Positions 48,052-56,889 of a stretch of 64,000 nucleotides of DNA are shown piece after piece. The notes beneath the pieces were generated by a model. The model made no database searches. It was not told where the DNA came from and was given only the letters and a program-made list of their open reading frames with translations. Where the stretch lies: contig NZ_CP063656.1 in NCBI RefSeq assembly GCF_015209725.1, positions 2,277,001 through 2,341,000 of the forward strand. The letters run 5' to 3'. The DNA is from Lysobacter ciconiae. GTDB lineage: Bacteria > Pseudomonadota > Gammaproteobacteria > Xanthomonadales > Xanthomonadaceae. Position numbers and translations under genes: made by a program. Positions within the stretch are counted from its first letter, which is position 1, and each line of letters starts with the position of its first letter.

Positions 48052-49568
48052 GCCCGGCGCTCCAGTGCCGCGCGGGCGACCTGCGTGTCATCAAAGGGGT
48101 GTTTGAGGCCGGCGATGTCCTGGTCGGGCTCGTGGCCCTTGCCGGCGATCAGCACGATGTCGTCCGCGCCGGCCCGGCCCACCGCATGGGCAATCGCGGC
48201 GGCCCGGTCGCGCAGCACGACCACGTCCGCAGGCTCGGTAAACCCGGCGAGGATGTCGGCCACGATCGCGTCGCCGTCCTCGTGGCGGGGGTTGTCATCG
48301 GTGACCACGACTGCGTCGGCGCCGGCCTCGGCGATCGCCGCCATCTGCGGGCGCTTGCCGCGGTCGCGCTCGCCGCCGCAACCAAACACGCACCACAGAC
48401 GGCCGGTGGCGTGGTCGCGCAGGGACGCGAGCGCCTGCTCCAGCGCATCGGGCGTATGGGCGAAGTCGACCACCACCAGCGGCTTGCCATGCGTGCCGCC
48501 CAGCCGGTTCATGCGGCCGTGGATCGGGCGCAGTTGGCTGAGCGTGGCGGCGATGTCCTGCGGCGCGACCCCCAGCCCGAGGAGCGCGCCGGCGACGGCC
48601 AGCAGGTTGTCGACGTTGAAGCGACCCAGCAGCGCCGAGCGCACCGGGTAGCGCTGCGCTCCGTGCTGCGCGTGGAACACGAGCTGGAACGTGGCGCCGG
48701 TGCTGTCGAGCTGTACGTCATCGGCCTGGATCGCCGCCGACGCATTGCCGCGCGAACTCACGCCGATCGCGTTGACGCTGGCGGGAAGCGCCGCGTGCAT
48801 CGCCCGTCCGTGCGCATCGTCCAGATTGACCACCGCCGCCTGCAGTCCCGGCCAGGCCAGCAGGCGCGCCTTGGCCGCCGCGTAGGTGTCCATGTCGCCG
48901 TGGTAGTCGAGGTGGTCGCGGCTGAGGTTGGTGAACACGCCCACATCGAAATGGACGCCATCGACACGGCCCTGGTCCAGGGCGTGCGAGCTGACCTCCA
49001 TTGCGACCGCTTCGGCGCCGCCGTCGCGCAGGCCGGCCAGCAGCTCGTGCACGTTGAGCACCAGCGGCGTGGTGAACCCGGTCGGCACCAGCGCACCGTC
49101 GAAGCCCACGCCCAAGGTGCCAATGCTGGCGGCGCGCACACCCAGCAACTGCCAGGCCTGGGCCAGCAACTGGACCGTGGAGGTTTTGCCGTTGGTGCCG
49201 GTAACACCGACCATCCGCATCGCGGCGCTGGGCCGGTCGTGGAAGCGGTCGGCCATCGCGCCCATGCGCGAGCGCAAGCCGGGCACCGCGATCGCATCCG
49301 CCGGCGCCGGCGTGTCGGCGCTGGCGGGTGGTTCGTACAGGATGACCGCCGCGTTCGCAGCGCGCGCCTGCTCAACGAATTTCAGGCCGTGGGTGCCGAA
49401 TCCGCCGATCGCCACGAAGGCGTCGCCGGCGCGGATCTCGCGGCTGTCCTGGACCAGCCCGGAAATCTCCAGCCCGGCCGGAATCCCGGCCACGTCCGGC
49501 AGCAGTTCAGCCAGTGGCATCCGGCGCAGATTCGCCTGCGGAACGCGCAGCTTCGGCATGCCGCTCAT
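48048..49568 (-). CDS. murE: UDP-MurNAc-L-Ala-D-Glu ligase (meso-diaminopimelate adding)
   Basis: MurE adds the third residue of the stem peptide. The 506-residue protein has the P-loop VGVTGTNGKTSTVQLLAQ and the meso-diaminopimelate-specific DNPR motif (VVVTDDNPRHEDGDAI). The MEVSSHALDQGRV motif is intact. It overlaps both murF and ftsI by 4 nt. Confidence 0.97.
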   Translation of the reverse strand: MSGMPKLRVPQANLRRMPLAELLPDVAGIPAGLEISGLVQDSREIRAGDAFVAIGGFGTHGLKFVEQARAANAAVILYEPPASADTPAPADAIAVPGLRSRMGAMADRFHDRPSAAMRMVGVTGTNGKTSTVQLLAQAWQLLGVRAASIGTLGVGFDGALVPTGFTTPLVLNVHELLAGLRDGGAEAVAMEVSSHALDQGRVDGVHFDVGVFTNLSRDHLDYHGDMDTYAAAKARLLAWPGLQAAVVNLDDAHGRAMHAALPASVNAIGVSSRGNASAAIQADDVQLDSTGATFQLVFHAQHGAQRYPVRSALLGRFNVDNLLAVAGALLGLGVAPQDIAATLSQLRPIHGRMNRLGGTHGKPLVVVDFAHTPDALEQALASLRDHATGRLWCVFGCGGERDRGKRPQMAAIAEAGADAVVVTDDNPRHEDGDAIVADILAGFTEPADVVVLRDRAAAIAHAVGRAGADDIVLIAGKGHEPDQDIAGLKHPFDDTQVARAALERRA

Positions 49569-51505
49569 GGCGCGACTCCGATGCTGACCGGCGCCGGCAG
49601 GTCGGCGGGCTCGTAAACCGGCGGCTCGGGCTCCTGCGCAGCCTGCGGCAGCACCGGCACGCCCGCCAGCGGCTTGCCGCCATTGGCGCGGAGCCGCTTG
49701 TCGCGCGCGTCCGCCTGGGCCGCCAACCAGGTCTCGATATCGTCAGGCTGCACGTCCATCAGGCGCAGCGTGCCTTCCATGACGCTCTTGAAGACCGGCG
49801 CGGCGACCGCACCGCCGCCGTAGCCGTGGCCCTTGCTGGCGTCGGGATCGTCGATCACCACGACCATCGCGAACCGCGGGTTCTCCACCGGCACCACCCC
49901 GGCGAACAGGGCGATGTATTGGCGCGAATAGCCACCGGTGCCACTGAACTTGCGCGAGGTCCCGGTCTTGCCGGCGACGTGGTAACCCAGGATCGCCGCA
50001 AGGGTGGCGGTGCCGCCCGTCTCGGTGACCGTCTGCATCGCCGTCAGCACCTGACGCGCGACTTCCGGGCTCATCGCCTGGGTGGATTCGTTGCGCTGGC
50101 CCTTGACGAAGGTCGGCGCGATCACCCGGCCGCCGTTGGCAATCGCCGCGTAGGCGACGGCGATCTGCAGCGGGGTGGCCGACAGGCCATAGCCGTACGA
50201 CATGGTGGCCTTGGTCGTGCCGCTCCACTGGCCCGGCGCGGCCAGCAGCCCGGAGGCTTCACCCGGGAACCCGCTGCCGGGCTTGTTGCCGTAGCCGAAG
50301 CCGTGGATGAACTCGTAGAAACCGGCATCCGGCAGCGCCAGTGCCAGCTTGGCCGCGCCGACGTTGGAGCTCTTGGTCAGCACGCCGGTGACGGTCAGCG
50401 CGCCGTAGTTGCGGAAGTCGCTGATGGTGTAGCGGCCGTTGCGCATGGTGCCGGGGTTGGTGTTGACCACGGTGTCCAGGCTGACCGTACCGGCGGTCAG
50501 CGCGGCGCCGACGGTGATCGGCTTCATGGTCGAACCGGGTTCCACCACGTCGGTGACGGCGCGGTTGCGGCGGGTGTCGCCACCGCCGCCATCGAGCTGG
50601 TTGGGGTTGTAGCTGGGCAGGTTGGCCATCGCCAGCACCTCGCCGGTGTCCACGTCCAGCACCACCGCCGAGCCGGCCGAGGCCTTGGCCTCGTGCAGCG
50701 CGTGGCGCAGCTCGCGGAACGCCAGGTACTGCACGCGGCGGTCGATGGTCAGGGTGAGGTCGTGGCCGGGCTCGGCGGGGCGGATCAGGTCGACGTTCTC
50801 GATGATCCGGCCCTGGCCGTCGCGGATCACCCGCTTCGCGCCCGGCACGCCGCTGAGCCAGCTGTCGAAGGCCAGCTCCAGGCCTTCCTGGCCGCGGTCG
50901 TCGATGTTGGTGAAGCCCAGCACGTGGGCAATCGCCTCGCCCTGCGGGTAGAACCGGCGGAACTCGCGCTGGTTGAACACGCCAGGCACGCCCAGATCGA
51001 GGACCTGCTTGGCGCGCTCGGGGTTCATCCGTCGCGCCAGGTACATGAACTCCTTGTCGGCGCGCTGGCTGAGCTTGCGGGCGAGCTCATCGGCCGGCAC
51101 GCCCAGCGCCTGCGCCAGCTGGGGGATGCGGTCCGGATGCTGCAGCAGTTGCGGCGGATTGGCCCACAGCGAATCCACCGGGGTGGAGACCGCCAGCGGC
51201 TCGCCGTTGCGGTCGGTGATCATGCCGCGCGAGGTCGGGATCGGCAGTTCGCGCAGCGAGCGCGCATCGCCCTGGCGCACGTAGAAGTCGTTGTTGAGCA
51301 CCTGCACGTGCAGCGCACGCGCGACCAGCGCCACCGAGCAGAGCGCCAGCGCGCCGCCGACCAGGGCCATGCGATGGCGGATGTTGTAATTGCTGCGACC
51401 GCGCAGGCGGGTCCTGGCACCGAGGCCAAAACGCTCGCGCAGACGGCTCCACGCAGTGCCGCCGGCATCGCCGTCGCGCGGGCGCTTGCTCGAACGCAGG
51501 CTCAT
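49565..51505 (-). CDS. ftsI: Penicillin-binding protein 3 (septal transpeptidase)
   Basis: FtsI cross-links septal peptidoglycan. The 646-residue class B PBP has a short cytoplasmic N-terminus, a membrane segment (MALVGGALALCSVALVARAL) and the dimerisation domain. The transpeptidase motifs are SxxK in VVEPGSTMKPITV, SSN in LTKSSNVGAAK and KTG in VAGKTGTSRKFSG. It overlaps ftsL by 4 nt. Confidence 0.97.
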   Translation of the reverse strand: MSLRSSKRPRDGDAGGTAWSRLRERFGLGARTRLRGRSNYNIRHRMALVGGALALCSVALVARALHVQVLNNDFYVRQGDARSLRELPIPTSRGMITDRNGEPLAVSTPVDSLWANPPQLLQHPDRIPQLAQALGVPADELARKLSQRADKEFMYLARRMNPERAKQVLDLGVPGVFNQREFRRFYPQGEAIAHVLGFTNIDDRGQEGLELAFDSWLSGVPGAKRVIRDGQGRIIENVDLIRPAEPGHDLTLTIDRRVQYLAFRELRHALHEAKASAGSAVVLDVDTGEVLAMANLPSYNPNQLDGGGGDTRRNRAVTDVVEPGSTMKPITVGAALTAGTVSLDTVVNTNPGTMRNGRYTISDFRNYGALTVTGVLTKSSNVGAAKLALALPDAGFYEFIHGFGYGNKPGSGFPGEASGLLAAPGQWSGTTKATMSYGYGLSATPLQIAVAYAAIANGGRVIAPTFVKGQRNESTQAMSPEVARQVLTAMQTVTETGGTATLAAILGYHVAGKTGTSRKFSGTGGYSRQYIALFAGVVPVENPRFAMVVVIDDPDASKGHGYGGGAVAAPVFKSVMEGTLRLMDVQPDDIETWLAAQADARDKRLRANGGKPLAGVPVLPQAAQEPEPPVYEPADLPAPVSIGVAP

Positions 51506-51768
51506 GGCCGGATCACCACGGTTTCCTCGCTTTCGGGAAACTTCATCCCGAGGCGATCGCGCGCGACCTGGTCGATGCGGTTGCTCTCCGACCAGGTGGC
51601 CTGCTCCAGCTGCAGCCGGCCAAAATCGATGTCCAGCTCATCGCGCGCCTTGTCCAGTTGGTTGAGCTCGACAAACAGCACGCGGTGGCGATGGCGCGCA
51701 TGCACCACACCCAGCGCGGTGACCAGGTTGGCCACCACCAGCACCGTCAGCAGCAGGCGCAGGATCAT
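51502..51768 (-). CDS. ftsL: Cell division protein FtsL
   Basis: FtsL is a small bitopic protein of the FtsQLB complex. The 88-residue product has one membrane segment (MILRLLLTVLVVANLVTALG) followed by a leucine-zipper-like coiled coil (VLFVELNQLDKARDELDIDF) and VARDRLGMKFPESEE. Its start is placed at the ATG 51766-51768, overlapping rsmH by 4 nt. Confidence 0.92.
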   Translation of the reverse strand: MILRLLLTVLVVANLVTALGVVHARHRHRVLFVELNQLDKARDELDIDFGRLQLEQATWSESNRIDQVARDRLGMKFPESEETVVIRP

Positions 51769-52739
51769 GCGGCCTCCGGCGCGGCGAGCTTCTCGGCGAC
51801 CCGCAGCACCGCCGAGCGCGAGCGCGGGTTCACCGACGTCTCGGCGTAATCGGCCTTCTGCGCGCCGCCGATGGTGGCCAGCCGCGGAGTGAAGGCGATC
51901 TCCACCGGCAGCCGGCGGTTGGACGGCGGCGCCTTGGCATGGCGGTTGATGAACTGCTTGACGATGCGGTCTTCCAGCGAATGGAAGCTGATCACCACCA
52001 GCCGGCCGCCGACCTTCAGGCAGTCCAGCGCGGCATCCAGACCCGCCTCCAGGTCGGCCAGCTCGCGGTTGATGAAGATGCGGATGGCTTGGAAACTGCG
52101 GGTGGCCGGGTGGATCCGGCTCTTGTCGGAGCCGGGCTTGCCGCGCGGCATCGCCGCGGCGATCAGCTCGGCCAGTTGCGCGGTGCGGACCAGCGGCTCC
52201 TCGGCGCGACGGGCGACGATGGCGCGGGCGATGCGCCGGGACTGGCGCTCCTCGCCGTAGGTCCACAGCACATCGGCGATTTCCTGGTCATCGGCGCTGG
52301 CCAGCCACTGCGCGGCGCTCTGCCCGCTGTCGGGGTCCATGCGCATGTCCAGCGGACCGTCCTTGCCGAAACTGAAACCGCGCTCGGCGACATCCAGCTG
52401 CGGCGAGGACACGCCAAGGTCAAGGAACACGCCATCCAGACCGGCGTTGGCCGCGTCCCAGCTGCCCATCGCCGCGAAGCTGCCGCGGAAGATCGACACC
52501 CGCGGGTCGCCGCCAAAGTCGCGCTCGGCCACCGCGATCGCGTCGGGATCCTTGTCCATCAGCAGCAGGCGGCCGTCGGGCCCGAGCAGGTCGAGCACGC
52601 CGCGCGCATGCCCGCCGCGACCGAAGGTGCCGTCCAGATACGTGCCCTTCCCGTTGACCTGCAAACCGTCCAGGGACTGCCGGTACATCACGGGGAGGTG
52701 GCCGGAGGGCGCTGCTCGCTCCACGCCACCGGCCGTCAT
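51765..52739 (-). CDS. rsmH: 16S rRNA (cytosine-1402-N4) methyltransferase
   Basis: RsmH methylates C1402 of 16S rRNA. The 324-residue protein has the SAM motif LDGTFGRGGHARGVLDLL and VFLDLGVSSPQLDVAERGFS. The C-terminus ends PRSRSAVLRVAEKLAAP. It overlaps mraZ by 4 nt. Confidence 0.97.
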   Translation of the reverse strand: MTAGGVERAAPSGHLPVMYRQSLDGLQVNGKGTYLDGTFGRGGHARGVLDLLGPDGRLLLMDKDPDAIAVAERDFGGDPRVSIFRGSFAAMGSWDAANAGLDGVFLDLGVSSPQLDVAERGFSFGKDGPLDMRMDPDSGQSAAQWLASADDQEIADVLWTYGEERQSRRIARAIVARRAEEPLVRTAQLAELIAAAMPRGKPGSDKSRIHPATRSFQAIRIFINRELADLEAGLDAALDCLKVGGRLVVISFHSLEDRIVKQFINRHAKAPPSNRRLPVEIAFTPRLATIGGAQKADYAETSVNPRSRSAVLRVAEKLAAPEAA

Positions 52740-53182
52740 AGCTGCAGGTCGAGAAGGTCCTCGCTCAGATCATCGTCGGACACCGTCTGACGGATCTGTG
52801 CGTGGTGAGCCTGCTCGCTCCAGAGTTCGAATTTCTCGCCCATGCCCAGCAGCACGGCCTTGCGCTCGATCCCCACCGCAGCGCGGTGGCTGGCGGGAAT
52901 CGTCAGGCGGCCGTTGCCGTCCAGCTCGACGAACGCCGCGGCGCCCACCAGCTTGAGCTGCATGGCCCGGTTCACGCGCTTGGCCTTGGGCAGCTTGTTG
53001 ACCTGGTCGCGCACGCGCTCCCACGCCTCGACCGGATACAGGTACAGGGAGCCAACCTCGAACGGGTTGTAGGTGATCACCAGGCGGTTGCCACAGTCAC
53101 GCGCGACGTCGTCGCGGAAGGCGGTGGGCACCGCCATCCGGCCCTTCTCGTCGATCGTGATGGCGGTCTCGCCCTGGAACAT
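52736..53182 (-). CDS. mraZ: Transcriptional regulator MraZ
   Basis: MraZ is a dodecameric SpoVT/AbrB-type DNA-binding protein that represses the dcw operon. The 148-residue product has two AbrB-like repeats: MFQGETAITIDEKGRMAVP (N-terminal) and AAFVELDGNGRLTIPASHR (C-terminal). It is the first gene of the cluster, and its promoter carries the GTGG operator repeats that it would bind. Confidence 0.96.
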   Translation of the reverse strand: MFQGETAITIDEKGRMAVPTAFRDDVARDCGNRLVITYNPFEVGSLYLYPVEAWERVRDQVNKLPKAKRVNRAMQLKLVGAAAFVELDGNGRLTIPASHRAAVGIERKAVLLGMGEKFELWSEQAHHAQIRQTVSDDDLSEDLLDLQL

Positions 53183-53263
53183 TGCGCACCCTGGTTTTGG
53201 TCCGCCTCGGAGGACGGTTTACCGGTCGGGCAACCGGGTCTCCCCGGCTGCAGCCAAGGAAAA

Positions 53264-53297
53264 CCACAAAAAACCCGGCTTTCCCACTGATCACCAC
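53264..53297 (-). promoter_or_regulatory. MraZ operator, four 10-bp-spaced GTGG-type repeats
   Basis: On the minus strand GTGG, GTGG, CGGG and GTGG occur at exact 10-bp intervals (complement CCAC/CCCG at 53264, 53274, 53284 and 53294). The first overlaps the -10 hexamer. MraZ is known to bind GTGG-type direct repeats 10 bp apart. Confidence 0.85.
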
Positions 53298-53324
53298 CTT
53301 AGGGAGCGTCCCTGGTGATGTCAA
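53296..53324 (-). promoter_or_regulatory. Sigma-70 promoter of the dcw operon
   Basis: TTGACA (53319-53324) and TAAGGT (53296-53301) are 17 bp apart on the minus strand. This is the best promoter near mraZ and lies directly under the operator. Confidence 0.85.
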
Positions 53325-53581
53325 CGACTTTCAGGGGCAAATTCACCAACGGGATCAATGGCTTGCAGAACACTTGAGAGTTCAATTCAAGACTTGGCCA
53401 CTAAGCGTTGTTTCGTCTCATATTTTGAGACGCAGCACTCTGGACAAGCGAACGGAGTTCAAACTCCGCCTTCACAAAGCCTTAATGCTGCAATGCAGGA
53501 TCCGCGCTAAATGAACAGCGCCACGGCCGTGCACACGACTTGGCCGGCACGTTCCCGCCAAGGGGCAGCAGCAAAGAAGAA
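53325..53581. other. mraZ-rnpB intergenic region, AT-richer, with two small palindromes
   Basis: No gene was seen. It contains CGTCTCA-TATTT-TGAGACG (53414-53432), a perfect 7-bp inverted repeat, and GGAGT-TCAA-ACTCC (53455-53468). Either could be an operator or part of a small RNA. GC content is visibly lower than on both sides. Confidence 0.5.
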
Positions 53582-53967
53582 GGTGGCGGAGCCGGCCGAT
53601 AAGCCGGGTTCTGTCGTGGACAGTCATTCCTCTAGGCGCATCGTCACCGATACGCTCAAGCAACCTACCCGGACCCGACGCGGGCCGCGCCATGAGTCCC
53701 TATTTGGTCTTGCTCCCGGTGGGGTTTGCCATGCCGGTCTGTTGCCAGACTCGCGGTGCGCTCTTACCGCACCGTTTCACCCTTGCCACGCATCGCGCAT
53801 TCCTGCGAACACCCGACCGTTCGGCGGTCTGCTCTCTGTTGCACTTTCCGTCGGCTTGCGCCGCCCAGGCGTTACCTGGCACCGTGCCCTGTGGAGCCCG
53901 GACTTTCCTCGGCACCGCAACGGATTGCTCCGCTGCGATGACGCGACTGTCTGGCCGACTCCGCCAC
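53582..53967 (-). ncRNA. rnpB: RNase P RNA (type A)
   Basis: The catalytic RNA of RNase P, matures tRNA 5' ends. The 386-nt region on the minus strand opens with GTGGCGGAGTC and closes with CTCCGCCAC, forming P1. It contains the conserved GAGGAAAGTCCGGGCTCC near the 5' end, AGGGTGAAACGGTGCGG in the middle and the 3' part GACAGAACCCGGCTTATCGG. TAAACT 4 nt before the 5' end is a possible -10. Confidence 0.97.
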
Positions 53968-54050
53968 GGGCAGTTTACCGGTTGCGCGGGTGCATCGGTG
54001 CTTTGTTGCGCTCGAAAGACGTTTGGGTTCAGCGAGGATTCGCGGGGATA

Positions 54051-54119
54051 GCGCCTGCCGGGTGTCCCGCTCAGTCGCTCCACGATATTCGCTTGGTGAG
54101 CGGGACACCCGGCAGGCGC
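54051..54119. repeat. Perfect 23-bp inverted repeat upstream of rnpB
   Basis: Arms 54051-54073 (GCGCCTGCCGGGTGTCCCGC, then TCA) and 54097-54119 are perfectly complementary, with a 23-nt loop. The core does not match the 3'-end palindrome family. It lies between rnpB and rsmI and has no U tract. Confidence 0.9.
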
Positions 54120-54198
54120 CCTGCGACATTTCGGTGGCCGAAAGACGGGCCAAAGCCAGCTGATTGCGGGCGACGCTGTGATCGGCAGCGCGCGTCTG

Positions 54199-55026
54199 TC
54201 AGCTATCGCCGCCGTAAAGCGCCTTGCGGGGAGCGCCGCTGAGTTCGGCGGCGAGCTTGGCAGCGGCGGATGGCGGCAGGTGCGCAGAAAGCTTGCCGTA
54301 CAGACGGCGACCTTCGATCAGCTGCGACTCGGCCTCATCGACGACCCCTTCGACCACCAGAACAAACTCGCCCTTGCGCTGGTTGGGGTCGGCCTGCACA
54401 CGGGCGAGCAGTTCAGCCAGGCCGCCATCGAGGACGGTCTCGAACAGCTTGGTCAGTTCGCGCGCCAGCACGGCACGGCGATCGGGGCCGAATGCCGCGG
54501 CCATGTCGCCAAGCGACTCTTCGATGCGGTGGGCTGACTCGTAGAACACCAGGGTACGGGGCTCGGCGGCGAGGCGGGCCAGGCGTTCGCGGCGCGCACC
54601 GGCCTTGGCGGGCAGGAAGCCTTCGAAGGCGAAGCGGTCCGAGGCGATGCCGGCCACGCTGAGCGCAGCGATCGCAGCACACGCGCCGGGGACGGGCGAG
54701 ACGCGGATGCCGGCGGCGCGGGCAGCGCGCACCAGCCGGAATCCCGGGTCGCTGACCAGTGGCGTTCCGGCGTCCGACACGAGTGCCAGCGATTCACCGG
54801 CCTGCAGGCGGGCGACAAGCTGGTCGGCCTGGGCCTCCTCGTTGTGCTGGTGCAGGGCCAGCAGTGGCCGCTCCATGGCGAAGTGGGACAGCAGCTGGCG
54901 GGTGTGGCGGGTGTCCTCGGCGCAGATCGCATCGACACTGCCCAGTACCTCCAGCGCGCGGGCGGAAATGTCGCCCAGGTTGCCGATGGGGGTGGCGACG
55001 ATGTGCAGGGTGCCGGGCTTGTCCAT
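54199..55026 (-). CDS. rsmI: 16S rRNA (cytidine-1402-2'-O) methyltransferase
   Basis: RsmI methylates the ribose of C1402, the same nucleotide as RsmH in this window. The 275-residue protein has the N-terminal LHIVATPIGNLGDISARAL motif, CAEDTRHTRQLLSHF and LVSDAGTPLVSDPG. I place the start at the ATG 55024-55026 (MDKPGTLHIV). It is divergent from lpoA, as in E. coli. Confidence 0.96.
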   Translation of the reverse strand: MDKPGTLHIVATPIGNLGDISARALEVLGSVDAICAEDTRHTRQLLSHFAMERPLLALHQHNEEAQADQLVARLQAGESLALVSDAGTPLVSDPGFRLVRAARAAGIRVSPVPGACAAIAALSVAGIASDRFAFEGFLPAKAGARRERLARLAAEPRTLVFYESAHRIEESLGDMAAAFGPDRRAVLARELTKLFETVLDGGLAELLARVQADPNQRKGEFVLVVEGVVDEAESQLIEGRRLYGKLSAHLPPSAAAKLAAELSGAPRKALYGGDS

Positions 55027-55095
55027 CGCACCGATGGTAGGGATGCGCGGCGCCGATGTCGCGTTGACGGAGACATTCCCGGCCGCGGCGACAGG

Positions 55096-55101
55096 TAGAA
55101 T
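55096..55101 (+). promoter_or_regulatory. -10-like TAGAAT upstream of lpoA
   Basis: TAGAAT lies 46 nt before the lpoA ATG in the rsmI/lpoA divergent region. The -35 is not clear. Confidence 0.35.
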
Positions 55102-55147
55102 CGGCCCAACTCCACAGTAAACGCCGCCCCGCGGCGAGCGCTTGCCG

Positions 55148-56506
55148 ATGAATGCTCCTACTCGACGTCCGCTGCACGCCTGGCTCCTTGCCCTTGCCAC
55201 CGCGGTCCTGCTGGTCGGCGGCTGCACCACGATGGAACCGGTCCGCGGCCCATCGGTGTCGCGCGTGGATCCGGTGGTAAGTCAAGCCGCTGCATTGCTC
55301 GCGAGCGGCGCCGATGCCCAGCAGGTGGCGGCCCTTCTCGGCCAGTTGGACGACGCGACGCTGGCCGCTCAGGCGGCGGCGCTGCCGGCCGGCGATCCGC
55401 TCTACAACCACATGGCGCGGGCGCTGTTGGCGCGGGGCCTGCCGTTGCCGCGGCCAATGGACCGCGCCGCCTGGGGCTTTGACGCCGGCGCACGCCCACC
55501 GGCGGACCGCGACGGCTACCGTCCGCCGCTCAAGCTGGGCGTGCTGCTGCCGCTGAGCGGTGACCTGGCAGCACCCGCCGCCGCGGTCCGCGACGGCTTC
55601 CTCACCGCTTATTACGCCGAGTCGCGGCGCCGCCCGGAGATCGCGTTCTATGACACCCACGGCACTGCCGGCGGTGCGCTGAGCGCGTACGACCAGGCTG
55701 CCAGCGCCGGCAACGATTTCATCGTCGGCCCGCTCTCGCGCGAAGGCGTGGATGCGCTGTTCCGGCGCGGCACGCTGCCGGTCCCGATGCTCGCGCTGAA
55801 CCAGGGCAACGCCGCCCCGCCGGCGGGCAATGTCAGCTTCGCGCTGTCGCCGGAAGAGGAAGGCGTGGCGGCTGCGGACCTGCTTGCCGAGCGCGGCGCG
55901 CGCCGGGTGATGGTCATCAACGCCGGTGACGAGAACGCCCGTCGCTCCACCGACGCGCTGCGCGCGCGTCTGGCCGAACTGGGCGGCGTGGTCACCGACG
56001 TGGTCGGCGCCGGCATCGCGGACCTGACGCCGTTTGCGCAGAAGGAAGGCGGCGTGGATGCGATCTACCTGGCCATGCGCGGGCCCGCCGCGCGCGAGCT
56101 GATGCCGCGCCTGGTGATGGCCGGACTGTCCGGCAAACCGCTGGTGGCGACCTCGCAATTGCTGTCCGGTACCGGTGACTCCGAAGAGGACCGCGTGCTG
56201 GACGGCATCGCCTTTCCGGCGGAAAGCTGGACCAGTGGGCGCAACGTGCCCGGCCTGCCGGCCGCCGCAAGCGTGGGCCCCACCCTGCCCACCGCACGCG
56301 GCGCGGCCGCACGCCTGTTCGCCTTTGGCCACGACGCCTGGCTGCTGACCGCCTACCTGGAGCGGCTGGCCCAATCCCCGGATGCGCATGTCGCCGGCGC
56401 GACCGGCGGGCTGGCCATCGATGCTTCCGGCAAGGTCCTGCGTACGCCGGCGTGGTCGACCTTCCGTGGCGGGTACGCGTCTCCGCTGGCCAGTGCCGGC
56501 AACTGA
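55148..56506 (+). CDS. lpoA: LpoA-type penicillin-binding protein activator (LppC family lipoprotein)
   Basis: LpoA is an outer-membrane lipoprotein that stimulates PBP1A. The 452-residue protein has a lipoprotein signal ending LVGGC. A short helical domain follows, then an LppC/periplasmic-binding-like domain (KLGVLLPLSGDLAAPAAAVR, DFIVGPLSREGVDALF). It lacks the long TPR N-terminal domain of E. coli LpoA, as in other Xanthomonadaceae. The ATG at 55148 is preferred to a TTG at 55142. It overlaps yraN by 14 nt. Confidence 0.85.
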   Translation: MNAPTRRPLHAWLLALATAVLLVGGCTTMEPVRGPSVSRVDPVVSQAAALLASGADAQQVAALLGQLDDATLAAQAAALPAGDPLYNHMARALLARGLPLPRPMDRAAWGFDAGARPPADRDGYRPPLKLGVLLPLSGDLAAPAAAVRDGFLTAYYAESRRRPEIAFYDTHGTAGGALSAYDQAASAGNDFIVGPLSREGVDALFRRGTLPVPMLALNQGNAAPPAGNVSFALSPEEEGVAAADLLAERGARRVMVINAGDENARRSTDALRARLAELGGVVTDVVGAGIADLTPFAQKEGGVDAIYLAMRGPAARELMPRLVMAGLSGKPLVATSQLLSGTGDSEEDRVLDGIAFPAESWTSGRNVPGLPAAASVGPTLPTARGAAARLFAFGHDAWLLTAYLERLAQSPDAHVAGATGGLAIDASGKVLRTPAWSTFRGGYASPLASAGN

Positions 56507-56870
56507 CCGCCGCGGTCTCGGATCGGCGGTCGAGGCCGCCGCCCGCGATCACCTGATCGATGCGGGACTGCGCCCGGTCGCCGCCAATGCCAACTACCGG
56601 CTGGGCGAGCTGGACCTGGTCATGCTCGACGGCGACACCCTGGTGTTCATCGAGGTGCGCTACCGCCGCGACGACCGCTTCGGTGGGGGCGCGGCCTCGG
56701 TGGATTTCCGCAAGCAACGCAAACTGGTGCGGGCCGCGCAGCTGTTCCTGCAGCGCCACCCGCGCTATGCCGACGGGCCCTGCCGCTTCGACGTGGTCGA
56801 AGCCGAAGGGGACCCGGCGGCGCCCCGGTTGAACTGGCTGCGCGACGCGTTCCGCGCCGACGATTGCTGA
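56493..56870 (+). CDS. yraN: YraN (UPF0102) nuclease-fold protein
   Basis: The 125-residue UPF0102 protein has the restriction-nuclease-like core GLRPVAANANYRLGELDLVM, IEVRYRRDDRFGG and RRHPRYADGPCRFDVVEAEG-like segments (NYR, E-x-D, EVR). The GTG at 56493 is the start that keeps the usual length. The family is uncharacterised, linked to DNA processing by fold only. It overlaps lpoA and lies 19 nt before the GlcD-type gene. Confidence 0.9.
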   Translation: MPATDRRGLGSAVEAAARDHLIDAGLRPVAANANYRLGELDLVMLDGDTLVFIEVRYRRDDRFGGGAASVDFRKQRKLVRAAQLFLQRHPRYADGPCRFDVVEAEGDPAAPRLNWLRDAFRADDC

Positions 56871-56889
56871 TGCCTGCGCGGAGCACGTG

